A DNA stretch of 64,000 nt, from assembly GCA_002238685.1 (NCBI GenBank), contig MPMV01000005.1, positions 93,257 through 157,256 on the forward strand, in the 5' to 3' direction. Each line of letters begins with the position of its first letter. The first letter of the stretch is position 1. A model generated the notes under the pieces. It was not told the origin of the DNA, did not search any database, and saw nothing but the letters and a program-made list of their open reading frames with translations. The stretch comes from a bacterium EF100-94H03 bin56. GTDB taxonomy: Bacteria > Pseudomonadota > Alphaproteobacteria > SP197. Of the stretch, positions 52,926 through 61,657 are shown in pieces. Position numbers and translations under genes: made by a program.

Positions 52926-53798
52926 TCACCGCACCCGCGGAAAGAGAGCGCACTCCATGGAGCCACCATGAACGAGGCCCTCGCCCCGTTGAGGTGGGTC
53001 GGTTTCGATGGGCTTGTCATCGTAGGTGACATCGTCGCCGATCCAGTGGGTCGCGAGTGCACGGCGACGGTTCGCAGATGCGAGATTGCCGGGCGCGCTG
53101 TGATGGGTCCTGCTGTGAAAGACGAGGCAGTCACCGGGATCCATGGGAGCGTAGACAACTTCGTGATCACCTTCGATGCAGTCCCAGTCAGGCGGCACGG
53201 GCAGGTCTTCGGGTCGTGCATAGGCGTCGTCCGGATCGAAGTGAACCGAGCGATAGCGTTGGTCGCGCATCAAGTGAGAGCCGCGAACGAACCGCAGCGC
53301 GGTCTCGACCGGGATCGGGTCAATTGCGATCCACTGATTGCAGATCTGTTCGCCGTTGACCGGCCAGTAGGCCTCGTCATAGTGCCAGGGCGTCTTGCGG
53401 CTGGTGCCCGGCTCCTTCAGAAGCATGAAATCGAAGTAGAAGATCAGTGTGTTCGAACGCATGACCTGCATGGCGATGTCGGGCGCGTGTGACTCCAGGC
53501 AGAATCTCCGGAATTGCCCGATACGCCGCCACATGAAGGTATCGTAGAAGAAGAAGCCCGGCTCTCCCGGCGCTGCAATGTTGAACGCAAGTGCGTTGTC
53601 GCCCGCATTCGCGACTGCGATGTCCATACCTTCGGCCAGAAGGTCCACCCAGTCCCGCGAGTAGACATCCCGGAGCCAGACGACGCCATCCCGCTCATAG
53701 GCCTGGATCGCCTTCTCAGAGACAGTTGCCTCCGCCACCTCGAATCCCGGGAGTGCGACTGGATGCTTGATGACCGGCAGCCCGGCGGTGACAGTCAT
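52926..53798 (-). CDS. Phytanoyl-CoA dioxygenase (PhyH) family protein
   Basis: A non-heme Fe(II)/2-oxoglutarate oxygenase fold of 290 residues. The iron-binding H-x-D is in TPWHYDEAYW (H139, D141), the distal His is in FHSRTHHSAPGN (about H232), and a 2-oxoglutarate Arg candidate follows in NRRRALATHW. These fit catalytically competent PhyH proteins. The substrate is unknown; family members hydroxylate acyl-CoAs, ectoine, phosphonates and many secondary metabolites. It is the most downstream intact gene of the minus-strand catabolic cluster. Confidence 0.88.
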   Translation of the reverse strand: MTVTAGLPVIKHPVALPGFEVAEATVSEKAIQAYERDGVVWLRDVYSRDWVDLLAEGMDIAVANAGDNALAFNIAAPGEPGFFFYDTFMWRRIGQFRRFCLESHAPDIAMQVMRSNTLIFYFDFMLLKEPGTSRKTPWHYDEAYWPVNGEQICNQWIAIDPIPVETALRFVRGSHLMRDQRYRSVHFDPDDAYARPEDLPVPPDWDCIEGDHEVVYAPMDPGDCLVFHSRTHHSAPGNLASANRRRALATHWIGDDVTYDDKPIETDPPQRGEGLVHGGSMECALFPRVR

Positions 53799-54059
53799 GC
53801 GTGCTCTCGTCGTGATTGCGATCAGTATGGCGCAGGCCGCGCGGCGGACAAGGCGCCCTCAGGACAAGGCTCGGTCGGCTTCGACAAGGTCGAAGAACGA
53901 TCTGAAGAACTCCTCGGGCAGCGGCGGGTAACGCCTTGTCTGGATGGTTTCCTCACGGGCACTTGGGATCATCGCGATGGCTGTGGTTGTCCGCCCCTGC
54001 GACGAACGTGCATACGACCACGGAGATGACGGCTCCCTCGGATAGATGGCTCAACGCTC

Positions 54060-54569
54060 TCAATGCCAGAGATCAAGCACTGCACCGTCGGCGCCGGTCA
54101 CGGGATCGGTGGCGGGCAATGGAACGTTCCGCACGGCTTCGCGCATGGTTTTCCTTGCCATCTCGCCCTCGCGCCTGAGATCGGGGCTCTGACCCGGCGG
54201 ATAGGCGCCAACCACCGAGAGGCCCGGTTCGTCGTCGAGTCGACAGTGGCCGACGCCGGCAGGAATCAGTGCCACATCGCCCGCCTTGACCGAAAAGACG
54301 GGACCTTCAGGTCCGCCGAACTGGATGACCGCGCGACCCCGGGCAATTCCCACCACCTCGTGGGCCTCGGCGTGGTAGTGGTGGTAGGGGTAGATTGCCT
54401 GACCCTGCCATCCGTTGCCCCAGCCGTTCGTGCTGAAGGTGCGCTGCACATCATCGTCGGGATTGCCCGTCGTGAACGTCAGCGCGTTTCTGTAGAGGAT
54501 CAACGGAAGTTTGGGATTGTTCGGGATATCCCCGCTGTCTTCGATGATCCGGTGCATTATTTCAACCAA
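54060..54569 (-). CDS. Cupin-domain protein
   Basis: A single-domain cupin of about 169 residues. Metal-binding motifs are YPYHHYHAEAHEVVGIARGR (the G-x5-H-x-H-x-E motif in the form H-H-Y-H-A-E-A-H-E) and AGDVALIPAGVGHC. The sequence resembles YjlB-type cupins. I place the start at a TTG at 54569, just after GGGAGG; an ATG at 54557 is the alternative. Its role in the cluster is unknown. Confidence 0.8.
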   Translation of the reverse strand: MVEIMHRIIEDSGDIPNNPKLPLILYRNALTFTTGNPDDDVQRTFSTNGWGNGWQGQAIYPYHHYHAEAHEVVGIARGRAVIQFGGPEGPVFSVKAGDVALIPAGVGHCRLDDEPGLSVVGAYPPGQSPDLRREGEMARKTMREAVRNVPLPATDPVTGADGAVLDLWH

Positions 54570-54829
54570 GATCGCCTCCCTTCTTGATGCAGCTTCCATG
54601 GTTCTCCCAATTCCTCGTGTCTGCAAGGCGGTTGCTGGACATCATGGATTGACTTGCCTTCCTCGATATGACTCTGCTCTCAACGGTTCCCGACCTCAAC
54701 CACGAACCTCGAGGCCAGGGCAGGACAATCCATTGTCTCACGGGTCGCGCCCGTCAGCGGCGAGGCACCCCTGAGCCCGAACAAGGAGAAGCGGGTAGCC
54801 GAGCACTCACCAGGAGGCGTCGCGCAGGC

Positions 54830-55024
54830 TCAACAGGTGGCCCTTCCACCGGACAGATCGAACACGGCGACGGTGGAAAAAGAGCACAGCTGCGAACTGA
54901 GCCATACGATCATGGCAGCAACGGCGGTACCGCCCCGGGTCATGGTCGCCTTGGAGAGCATGTAGTCGATACGCTCCTTCGGCACATTGGCCAACAGTGG
55001 TGTCTCGCTGATGCCGGGTGTCAC
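54830..55024 (-). pseudogene. SDR 3' fragment
   Basis: The frame GISETPLLANVPKERIDYML, then MIVWLSSQLCSFSTVAVFDL and SGGRAT at the stop, is the C-terminal end of a short-chain dehydrogenase. These usually read P-G-x-x-x-T-P-L-L, then A-A-M-I-x-W-L-A-S, and end FDxSGGRAT. The Rossmann and catalytic parts are absent upstream. It abuts the broken enolase-superfamily gene at 55146, so a deletion probably joined the two. Confidence 0.6.
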
Positions 55025-55145
55025 GACAGCTGGACCACCCTGCGCCAGGCCCTCGCACTCCTGCAGCGCGCCACGACATCCAGGACGGCCGCACTCTCCA
55101 TGTGCGCAAGACGGCGCTTCCTGACGACCGTCAGGCCGTCATCTA

Positions 55146-55427
55146 TCACGCCATGGGAATCCCCGCGCCGCCGCGAAACATCCGCAAGACCGTCGTCTGA
55201 CCCCACCCCCGGAGTAGCCGCCTTGATCGCCTCACGCGCAGCCTCCGGGCATGCCTCCGAGTAACGCCGGCCGAAGGGACAGACCTCGCCCAGCCGATCA
55301 GCCCGATGTCGGTCTCGATCCGAAGGATCGCGGTGTCGAGACAGCACTCGGTGCGGCCCGTCGAGAGGTGGAAGGCGTAGGTCATCTCCTGGTCGACGGT
55401 GTGGTGATCGATGGCGACGATCCTCAT
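55146..55427 (-). pseudogene. Mandelate racemase / muconate-lactonizing-type enzyme, 5' fragment with frameshift
   Basis: The start (ATG at 55427, overlapping the alcohol dehydrogenase stop by four bases) reads as the N-terminal capping domain of an enolase-superfamily enzyme: MRIVAIDHHTVDQEMTYAFH and AILRIETDIGLIGW. The family then has G-E-V-C-P-F-G. That sequence appears here only after a one-base frame shift near 55290 (EVCPFGRRYSEACPEAAREA). Homology fades by about 55200, and the barrel domain with its catalytic Lys and Asp residues is gone. The relatives most like it are hydroxyproline or betaine racemases/dehydratases. Confidence 0.65.
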
Positions 55428-56461
55428 GGCGCGGCGCAGGCGAGAACCACCTGCTCAAGTCCGCTCGGACGTGCGGCAGCGGCGTCCAGAGCATCGCCGA
55501 CTCGCTCCAACGGGAAGATCCTCTGTCGTACGGCCGATAGATCGAGCACGCCCGAACCAATCATGGCGAGCAGATCCGCGATGTCGCGTCGCTCGAACCA
55601 GAGTGAGCCGCGAACTGTGATGTCGTTGCTGAACAGCCAGCCCATAGGGACAGGTAGAGGCTCGGAGGTATCAGCCACCGTGACAAGGGCGCCGTGACGC
55701 CGCAGATGCATCATGGCGTTTGCAACCGGTGTGCAATCGCTGCCGTCGATCGAGGTCAGCACCACGTCGACCATTCTGCCTTCGGGCATTGTGGTTGCCG
55801 TGCTGACGCGTTGATCGAGCGCGGCGATCTCGTCGAGCACCGCACGGCGGCGTCCCAGCGCCACGACCGAGCATGCGCCCATGGCGAGCGCTACCAGCAC
55901 TGCGCTGGCGCCGACGAATCCGGTGGCGCCCAGTACCGCGACGTCCTGCCCGGCACACAGGCCGACCTTGCGGAATGCGCCATAGGCGGTGCCGAGCCAG
56001 CCAAGCCGCGTCAGCAGCCCGTCGTCAACGTCCACCTCGTCAGGCACGGGGATCAGACATTCGGCCGGCAGCACAGCGAATTCTGCAAAAGACCCTGCGG
56101 GCCAGCGCGCAAGATTCGCCGTGCTGTCGTCCCCAATCATGAAGTTGCCCAGGAAGCAATGGTCGGCTGGCGCGCCTGTCCCGTGGGAGCCGTAGTAGTT
56201 GTCACAATAGACTCTCTGCCCGGGCTCAAGTCCGGCGACTCCGAAGCCCACTTTGTTGATTCGCCCGACCCCGTCCATGCCAGGTGCGAACGGCCGGGGT
56301 GGCGTGTCGAACCCGGCAGTACCGTCGATCAGGCTGCGCTGATAGGGTGCAACAAAGGCACGGGTCAGTGCGACACGTACCTCGCCAGGCCCGGGCTCGG
56401 GCAGCGGGACGTCGTCAATCTGGAGCGTCGTTGCCCCATCGTGGAGTTGTGCGGCCTTCAT
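55424..56461 (-). CDS. Zinc-type alcohol dehydrogenase (MDR) family protein
   Basis: A 345-residue medium-chain dehydrogenase/reductase. The N-terminal GroES-like fold includes FAPGMDGVGRINKVGFGVAG, then GQRVYCDNYYG. The Rossmann nucleotide site is AVLGATGFVGASAVLVALAM. Zinc ligands of classical ADH are not all obvious, so it may be a non-zinc quinone-reductase-like member. The ATG at 56461 has GAGGAAAGG upstream. The next gene, the broken enolase-superfamily enzyme, starts inside its stop codon, so an operon existed before that gene decayed. Confidence 0.85.
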   Translation of the reverse strand: MKAAQLHDGATTLQIDDVPLPEPGPGEVRVALTRAFVAPYQRSLIDGTAGFDTPPRPFAPGMDGVGRINKVGFGVAGLEPGQRVYCDNYYGSHGTGAPADHCFLGNFMIGDDSTANLARWPAGSFAEFAVLPAECLIPVPDEVDVDDGLLTRLGWLGTAYGAFRKVGLCAGQDVAVLGATGFVGASAVLVALAMGACSVVALGRRRAVLDEIAALDQRVSTATTMPEGRMVDVVLTSIDGSDCTPVANAMMHLRRHGALVTVADTSEPLPVPMGWLFSNDITVRGSLWFERRDIADLLAMIGSGVLDLSAVRQRIFPLERVGDALDAAAARPSGLEQVVLACAAP

Positions 56462-56477
56462 AGCCTGTTTCCTTTCC

Positions 56478-56859
56478 TCATTGCGCCGCGACGCCATACG
56501 CGCGGTCTTTCACCCGTGACTGTTCGAAGAAGATCCAGGTGCCGTCGGGCATCGGCACCGGCAGGCAGGTCGTTGTTGGCGTGGGGATAGGCCGCCTAGT
56601 CCTGATGCCAGCCGATCGGCGCGCCGCCCTGGGCCGGCTTGAAGTTGAGCTGTGCGGCATCGAGATCGACGATCTCGGCTGCGTTCGTCCCGTCGTAATA
56701 CGGCAGGCAAACCACCTCGAGACCGGGCTCGCCCTCGAGATGATTGAAGTTGACGCCGGGATAGCGCAGCCGGCCTTCGCCATCCCAGAACACGCCGGAA
56801 GGTCGCACACGAAACAGGTCCTGCCGCTCAGCCCTTGTAGGAGGGATCTTCTCGGTCAA
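56478..56859 (-). pseudogene. PhyH-family dioxygenase, broken by a nonsense codon and frameshift
   Basis: From 56859 one frame reads FRVRPSGVFWDGEGRLRYPG, then QLNFKPAQGGAPIGWHQD and a TAG, where PhyH proteins have WHQDYxxYPHTN. After the stop the same frame continues AAYPHANNDLPA. A frame change then gives VPMPDGTWIFFEQSRVKDRA and a stop at 56478. The iron H-x-D is present, but the second half of the protein is missing. The gene overlaps the class II aldolase end by about 30 bases. It is a second PhyH copy besides 52926. Confidence 0.6.
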
Positions 56860-57610
56860 GCATGCGCACCAGGGCGGGCCACTCGTGGACGCCGGGACGG
56901 AAATCTTCGGTGATGTCGCGCGGCTCGTCCTCCTGGTTTGTGTAGTGTTCAGCGACGCCCTCCGGCACCTTGGTCCAGGGCAGGTTGGACGCGAGCACCT
57001 TCATCTGGATCGAGCAGGCGCGCTCCAGCCAGTACATAAGGACGAAGGCTTCTGGGACTGACTTGCCGACCGTGACCAGACCGTGGTTCTGCATGATCAT
57101 GGCCCGGTGATTGCCGAGGCTCTTGGCCAGGCGGGTGCGCTCGTCGGTGTCCATGCTGGTTCCCTCGAAGGAATGGAAGCCCATGTTCTTGTAGAAGAAC
57201 AGGCCTTCCATGCAGATCGGCTGCAGGCCGTCCTCGAGCGCGGCGACCGCGACGCCGTCGTTGGTGTGGGTGTGCATCACGGCATTGACTTCGGGCCGGG
57301 CCTCAAAGATACCGCTGTGGATGACGAAACCGGCCTTGGGCACGAGTCCTTCGCCGTCGATCAGCTGGATGATGTTGCCCTCCACATCCACCTTGACCAG
57401 CAGCGATGCGGTCATCTCGTCCCAGCGAACGCCCATGGGGTTGATCAGGAAGTGATCAGGATTGTCCGGGCAGCGTGCGGTGATGTGGTTCCATACGAGT
57501 TGCGACCAACCAAACCGATCTGCCAACCGAAAGGCCGCAGCCAGGTCACAGCGCAATGCGCCCTCTGCGTCCGAGATTCTCCGGGTATCCAAGGTCACCA
57601 CCGACGACAT
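56828..57610 (-). CDS. Class II aldolase / adducin family protein
   Basis: A 260-residue zinc-dependent aldolase-fold protein. Zn-binding His residues are in VMHTHTND (H113, H115) and the late IMQNHGLVTVG; the entry block is LAAAFRLADRFGWSQLVWNH, typical of the family. Relatives include fuculose aldolase, AraD-like epimerases and many uncharacterised catabolic proteins. It is the first gene of the minus-strand cluster 57610-54830, with the promoter probably between 57611 and 57780. Confidence 0.88.
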   Translation of the reverse strand: MSSVVTLDTRRISDAEGALRCDLAAAFRLADRFGWSQLVWNHITARCPDNPDHFLINPMGVRWDEMTASLLVKVDVEGNIIQLIDGEGLVPKAGFVIHSGIFEARPEVNAVMHTHTNDGVAVAALEDGLQPICMEGLFFYKNMGFHSFEGTSMDTDERTRLAKSLGNHRAMIMQNHGLVTVGKSVPEAFVLMYWLERACSIQMKVLASNLPWTKVPEGVAEHYTNQEDEPRDITEDFRPGVHEWPALVRMLDREDPSYKG

Positions 57611-57782
57611 GGCTGCCTCCTCTCCTGCGGCGTGAGATAACTGAAAATCGTGACCTTTCTTTCAGTTGCGAGACTCGATTTCAAGCCACTTGAATTTCGC
57701 AACGATTGCAGTGAGAGCCGGAGCTCAAGCCTGACAGCGAACCAGACAAAGCACGGCGATCAGCTTGAACACGGCGCATCCT

Positions 57783-57977
57783 TCAAGCATGACAGAGCGA
57801 ATCGGCGCGTACTCGCTGGCGAAGAGCGATTGGCATGATTGCCCTGACGAAAGAGACTTCGTGGTCGATCGGGTTGTGGAAGCGATGCGGTAGACTTGCG
57901 GATTGGGGATGGCTGTCACCCTTTTCCAGCGTGCGGCTCTGACCCTCGATCGTCAGCACCACCGGGCCTTTGAGCAT
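57783..57977 (-). pseudogene. Cupin fragment
   Basis: The 64-residue frame LKGPVVLTIEGQSRTLEKGD, then SLPHRFHNPIDHEVSFVRA, is one cupin motif pair as found at the C-terminus of cupin proteins and XRE-cupin regulators. The first motif's His residues are missing, and no upstream domain is present. The reading frame loses similarity after IMPI. I regard it as a remnant, possibly of a regulator of the neighbouring catabolic cluster. Confidence 0.4.
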
Positions 57978-58105
57978 GCAGCATACGCCTTGTCGTCATC
58001 GTGTCTGTACTGATTGTCGCCTCTGCGAAGGACGGATGGCGCCGCAAGCTTCCTTTGAAAAAGAAAGGAAGAGAGGGGCCCACGAGCAGATTCGGAATTT
58101 GAATG

Positions 58106-58195
58106 TGGCGGATGGGGTGGGATTCGAACCCACGAGACGCTTTGACGCCTGCCGGTTTTCAAGACCGGTGCCTTCAACCACTCGGCCACCCATCC
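58106..58195 (-). tRNA. tRNA-Ser (TGA)
   Basis: A class II tRNA of 90 bases on the minus strand with encoded CCA. The acceptor GGATGGG pairs with CCCATCC, the anticodon stem-loop is CCGGT-CTTGAAA-ACCGG (anticodon TGA at 58159-58161), a long variable arm (AGGCGTCAAAGCGTCT) is present, and the T-arm is GTGGG-TTCGAAT-CCCAC. Confidence 0.96.
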
Positions 58196-58231
58196 GAAGG
58201 ACTGTCCCTTAAGGGGCGCGTGGTGTCGGGG

Positions 58232-59083
58232 TCAAGGTGACCGCCGCAGAAAGGCGATGAACAGCAGCGAGGTGGCGAACATGATGAGACTGTAAGTCGC
58301 CGCCGGGATGACGACAGGACCGGCACCAAACAGAAGCACGGCAACTGCGATGGCAAGCGTGCCGTTTTGCAGGCCGCACTCGATCGAAATGGCGACCCGT
58401 TGTGCCTTTCCCGATGCCAGGATACTGGCAAGGACGTAGGCGAGCGCCATCATGACCACGTTGAGCACGAGTGTGACGAGGCCGGCGTCCGCGAAATAGG
58501 GAACGATGTTGTCACGTTCCTGGAAGATGGCTCCGGCCAGAACCAGAACAAAGAGAACCGTCGAGATACGGCGCGCCCACGGTTCCACGGCCTGTGCCAG
58601 ACCCGCGGCAAGGCGGCGCACGACAACGCCGGCCACGACGGGCACGGTCACGATGACGAACACGCTGAGGGCCGTCTCGGCGACGGAGATGTCACCAGGG
58701 TCATCCGTGCCGATGAGATGCTGGTAGGACATGACCACCACCAGCGGAATGGTGATCACGCTGACGAGGCTGATGATGGCGGTCAGTGAAATCGACAGGG
58801 CCACGTCACCACGGGCAAAGGATGTCAGGAGATTGGATGTGACCCCGCCTGGAGCGGCGGCGATGATCATGACGCCAAGCGCAAGTTCCGGTGAAAGCGG
58901 CCACAGGCTGACCAGGATCAGGGCGACAAGGGGCAGGAGAATGATCTGCGAGAAGGCGCCGGCGAAGAAATCCCTTGGTCGCTTTGCCACCCGTGCGAAG
59001 TCATCGAAGGTAAGGCCCAGACCCAGCGAAAACATGATGAACGCCAGGGCAATCGGAAGAATGACGTCAGTGACGATCCCCAT
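58232..59083 (-). CDS. Bile acid:sodium symporter (BASS) family protein
   Basis: A 283-residue polytopic membrane protein with about nine to ten helices. BASS signatures include MFSLGLGLTFDDFARVAKRP, then AAAPGGVTSNLLTSFARGDV (sodium-site region) and IECGLQNGTLAIAVAV (the second crossover motif). The ATG at 59083 has GGAGGG upstream; an in-frame start at 59095 is possible. Members transport organic anions with Na+. Its substrate is unknown. Confidence 0.92.
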   Translation of the reverse strand: MGIVTDVILPIALAFIMFSLGLGLTFDDFARVAKRPRDFFAGAFSQIILLPLVALILVSLWPLSPELALGVMIIAAAPGGVTSNLLTSFARGDVALSISLTAIISLVSVITIPLVVVMSYQHLIGTDDPGDISVAETALSVFVIVTVPVVAGVVVRRLAAGLAQAVEPWARRISTVLFVLVLAGAIFQERDNIVPYFADAGLVTLVLNVVMMALAYVLASILASGKAQRVAISIECGLQNGTLAIAVAVLLFGAGPVVIPAATYSLIMFATSLLFIAFLRRSP

Positions 59084-59213
59084 GGCACCCTCCATCCTGT
59101 TGGCTGAATGCTAGTGGATTGCCAGTCCACGGGCAATGCGACGCTGTCACCGCTTGTCGAAACACGTGGGAACCGGCACACTCTGTCACCGTGGCTGACC
59201 TGCCTGGAGAAGC

Positions 59214-59465
59214 ATGCGGATCACCTTCAAGCTGTTTGCCTCGTTGGCACCCTATCTGCCCGACGATGCTCACAAAAATGCGGTTCCACTCGAATTCGAT
59301 GAAGGCACGACAATCGGTGCGGTCCTCGACCATTGCGCCGTTCCACGCCAAATGTGCCATCTCGTTCTGGTCAACGGCATCTTCGTGCCACCGTCAGCGC
59401 GCGACACGCGGATCCTCATAGACGGTGACACCCTGGCCGCCTGGCCTCCCGTCGCCGGTGGGTGA
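59214..59465 (+). CDS. MoaD/ThiS-like sulfur-carrier protein (second copy)
   Basis: An 83-residue beta-grasp protein ending Gly-Gly (WPPVAGG). Core blocks are MRITFKLFASLAPYLPDDA, LVNGIFVPPSARD and LIDGDTLAAWPP. It matches MoaD-like carriers and resembles the copy at 29274 in size and tail, but the sequence is quite different (FKLFASL is more MoaD-like). No molybdopterin synthase large subunit or AOR is adjacent. The next small gene begins 28 bases downstream. Confidence 0.82.
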   Translation: MRITFKLFASLAPYLPDDAHKNAVPLEFDEGTTIGAVLDHCAVPRQMCHLVLVNGIFVPPSARDTRILIDGDTLAAWPPVAGG

Positions 59466-59493
59466 TGCCACATCAGGAGTGGTCGCGAAGGAC

Positions 59494-59757
59494 ATGGCGA
59501 CCACTCCCGGGGAATTCCATCGCCTGCTTCCACGGCTTGCCCAGGACATGGCGTTCGTTGCGGAAGAAGGACGTGTGTGCATCGGAGAGGCCGGAAAGAG
59601 CGTCGTTATCACAACCAGGGTTCTCGAACCGCGCCGCATTGCCGGCCTTGTGCTGGAGCGGTGCCGGGTGGAACTGGCGTTCAGTGGCATGGATGGCAGC
59701 GAGATCGCCGCGTTTCTGGCGCGCTTCGAGCGCGTCTACCACAAGGGGGGAGGATAG
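59494..59757 (+). CDS. Small hypothetical protein downstream of the MoaD-like gene
   Basis: An 87-residue protein that I do not recognise (MATTPGEFHRLLPRLAQDMA, then VVITTRVLEPRRIAGLVLER). It appears alpha/beta with an acidic first half and ends KGGG. The ATG at 59494 is my choice; an in-frame GTG at 59479 is also possible. It follows the MoaD-like gene on the same strand closely enough to be co-transcribed and may be its partner, so a MoaE-like or regulatory role could be tested. It converges with the deacylase at 59763. Confidence 0.6.
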   Translation: MATTPGEFHRLLPRLAQDMAFVAEEGRVCIGEAGKSVVITTRVLEPRRIAGLVLERCRVELAFSGMDGSEIAAFLARFERVYHKGGG

Positions 59758-59762
59758 TACCC

Positions 59763-60722
59763 CTACACGAGTCGGCCGAGTCGCACGGCAGTCTTGCCGC
59801 GCAGGGGTTCACGAGCCGGCATCACCAGAACGCAGTCAGGGTAGGGGGTGCGAATCGGACGGTCGCCGTCGTGGGCAATCAGCGTTGCCTCTTCGGGGAT
59901 GACCTCGAATCCCTGGAAGGTGCGCACGAACTGGAAATCGTCGGTTTCGATGGTGACAGGATCGGTCACCTTGACAAAGAGCTGTGGCTCATCGGCTTCC
60001 TGAGGCAGGCGGGAGTTGGCAAAATTCTTCGAGACAATGCCAAGGTGCCGGAGAAAACGCAGCGACGTCTCGATGGCGATATCCGTCGCCTTGGTGTGGA
60101 AGTGATAGCCGCACTCCACGAGGCAGGCACTTCTTGGACTTTCAGGTTCATCGAATGTGGCAAAGTCCCGCACTCTCTTTCCGGAGTCATGCCCCCGGTC
60201 CATGACGACATGACGTGGCTTACCGATGGCCGCCGCCAGGGCACGGCCCTTCGCTCTCTGGCCGGCGAGCAGCATGGCGGGTTGCGGCAGATCGACCGAG
60301 TGGATATCGAGGAGATGATCGGCGGTTCCGAACACCTCGCGCATGGCACGGGCACGGGTCAGTTCCCGGCTCTTGCGCGGGCCGTCCAGGGTGCTCTGAT
60401 CCCACAACCGGTTGAAGTCCTCGTCGATAAAACGGGACGCATAGGGATTGGCCGCATCGAAGGTCTCGTAGGCCGCGACATTGGCAAAGCTCAGGGTGAG
60501 CCGGCCCCGGATCGGCCGCACGTCGTTCTCGAACAGGTATGTCAGTGCGTGGGCGCCACACAGTTCGTTGCCGTGGGTCAGTGCATTGACCATCACGTGA
60601 GGGCCGGGGAGACCGCTGTCGATGGTGGTGACGTAATCGATGCCGGTGTTGCCCTTGCGGTAGGCCGAGATGTCGCAGGGCAGAAGATGTACGCCCGGGT
60701 GGGTTTCGGTGTCGGTGCTCAT
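59763..60722 (-). CDS. Succinylglutamate desuccinylase / aspartoacylase family protein
   Basis: A zinc carboxypeptidase-type deacylase of 319 residues. Zinc ligands are in [11 protein letters not shown] (H50, E53), and a further His is in [12 protein letters not shown]. The catalytic Glu is in [12 protein letters not shown]. The family removes acyl groups from N-acyl amino acids or related amides. The start overlaps the NAD kinase stop by four bases (ATGA), so both are in one transcript. Confidence 0.87.
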   Translation of the reverse strand: MSTDTETHPGVHLLPCDISAYRKGNTGIDYVTTIDSGLPGPHVMVNALTHGNELCGAHALTYLFENDVRPIRGRLTLSFANVAAYETFDAANPYASRFIDEDFNRLWDQSTLDGPRKSRELTRARAMREVFGTADHLLDIHSVDLPQPAMLLAGQRAKGRALAAAIGKPRHVVMDRGHDSGKRVRDFATFDEPESPRSACLVECGYHFHTKATDIAIETSLRFLRHLGIVSKNFANSRLPQEADEPQLFVKVTDPVTIETDDFQFVRTFQGFEVIPEEATLIAHDGDRPIRTPYPDCVLVMPAREPLRGKTAVRLGRLV

Positions 60723-61486
60723 GTAATGAACTGCTCCTTGAGAATACGTTCCTCGAGATTGTGTTCGGGGTCGAACAGCAGCCTCACGGAACGGTTCTCG
60801 TCCGGTGTTACGTCAACCTTCACCACATCGCGAACCTCGACGGAATCCGCAACCGCACTGACAGGCCGCTTGGAGTGATCGAGGATTTCGAAACGAACAC
60901 CGGAGTTGTCCGGAAGGATGGCGCCTCTCCAGCGACGCGGACGGAAGGCGCTGATCGGAGTCAGCGCCAATGTGTGAGACCCGATGGGCAGGATGGGTCC
61001 GTGGGCGGAGAGGTTGTAGGCGGTGCTGCCGGCGGCGGTGGCAACCATGACACCATCGCACATCAGTTCGTCAATGCGCACGACGTCATCGATGCGGATC
61101 CGGATCTTCGCCGTTTGGCTCGTTTCGCGGAACAGAGAAACCTCATTGATGGCGACAGCCTCGTGGCGAACTCCCCCGACGTCGATGGCGGTCATGGAGA
61201 GGGGTTTCAGGATTGTCGTTCGGGCGGCGTCGAGTCGTTCGATCAGATGATGGGTCGCATAGGCGTTCATCAGGAAGCCGATGGAACCCCGGTTCATTCC
61301 GTAGACCCCCACGTCCCTGTCGAGATGGCGATGCAGAGTCTCAAGCATGAAACCATCGCCACCCAGAGCAACGATGACCTTGGCTTCGTCGATGTTCGAG
61401 CAACCGTAGAGGGTGACAAGTTCGTCACGTGCCTGTTGTGCCCGGATGTCGGTTGACGCAACGAAGGCGATGTGCGGCCCTTCCAA
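60719..61486 (-). CDS. nadK: NAD kinase
   Basis: ATP-dependent NAD kinase of 255 residues producing NADP+. Signature blocks are [10 protein letters not shown] (GGDG, residues 42-45), [13 protein letters not shown] (the NE/D motif region), NEVSLFRET and [17 protein letters not shown]. The start is a TTG at 61486, with a strong GGGGAGG upstream; no ATG exists at the right place. The open frame reaching to 62305 is only the shadow of the isomerase-like gene on the other strand. It is divergent from that gene. Confidence 0.94.
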   Translation of the reverse strand: MEGPHIAFVASTDIRAQQARDELVTLYGCSNIDEAKVIVALGGDGFMLETLHRHLDRDVGVYGMNRGSIGFLMNAYATHHLIERLDAARTTILKPLSMTAIDVGGVRHEAVAINEVSLFRETSQTAKIRIRIDDVVRIDELMCDGVMVATAAGSTAYNLSAHGPILPIGSHTLALTPISAFRPRRWRGAILPDNSGVRFEILDHSKRPVSAVADSVEVRDVVKVDVTPDENRSVRLLFDPEHNLEERILKEQFIT

Positions 61487-61657
61487 GACCCTGCCTCCCC
61501 GATGTCGTGATTGGCATCCATCAAGTGCCGGCGCAAGCGTTACAGGATGGCTCTTGGCATGTCCAACGAAACAGCGTCCTGCAAAAGGTCGTCCTGCTTC
61601 CCAATGAGCCCCGGGCACCATAGGTTTCGAATGCTGTCGCCTCCGGAACTCGATTCG

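Noticed and set aside
53514..54029. Plus-strand 171-residue frame
   Set aside because: Mostly antisense to the PhyH gene, and the remainder has no motif or start signal.
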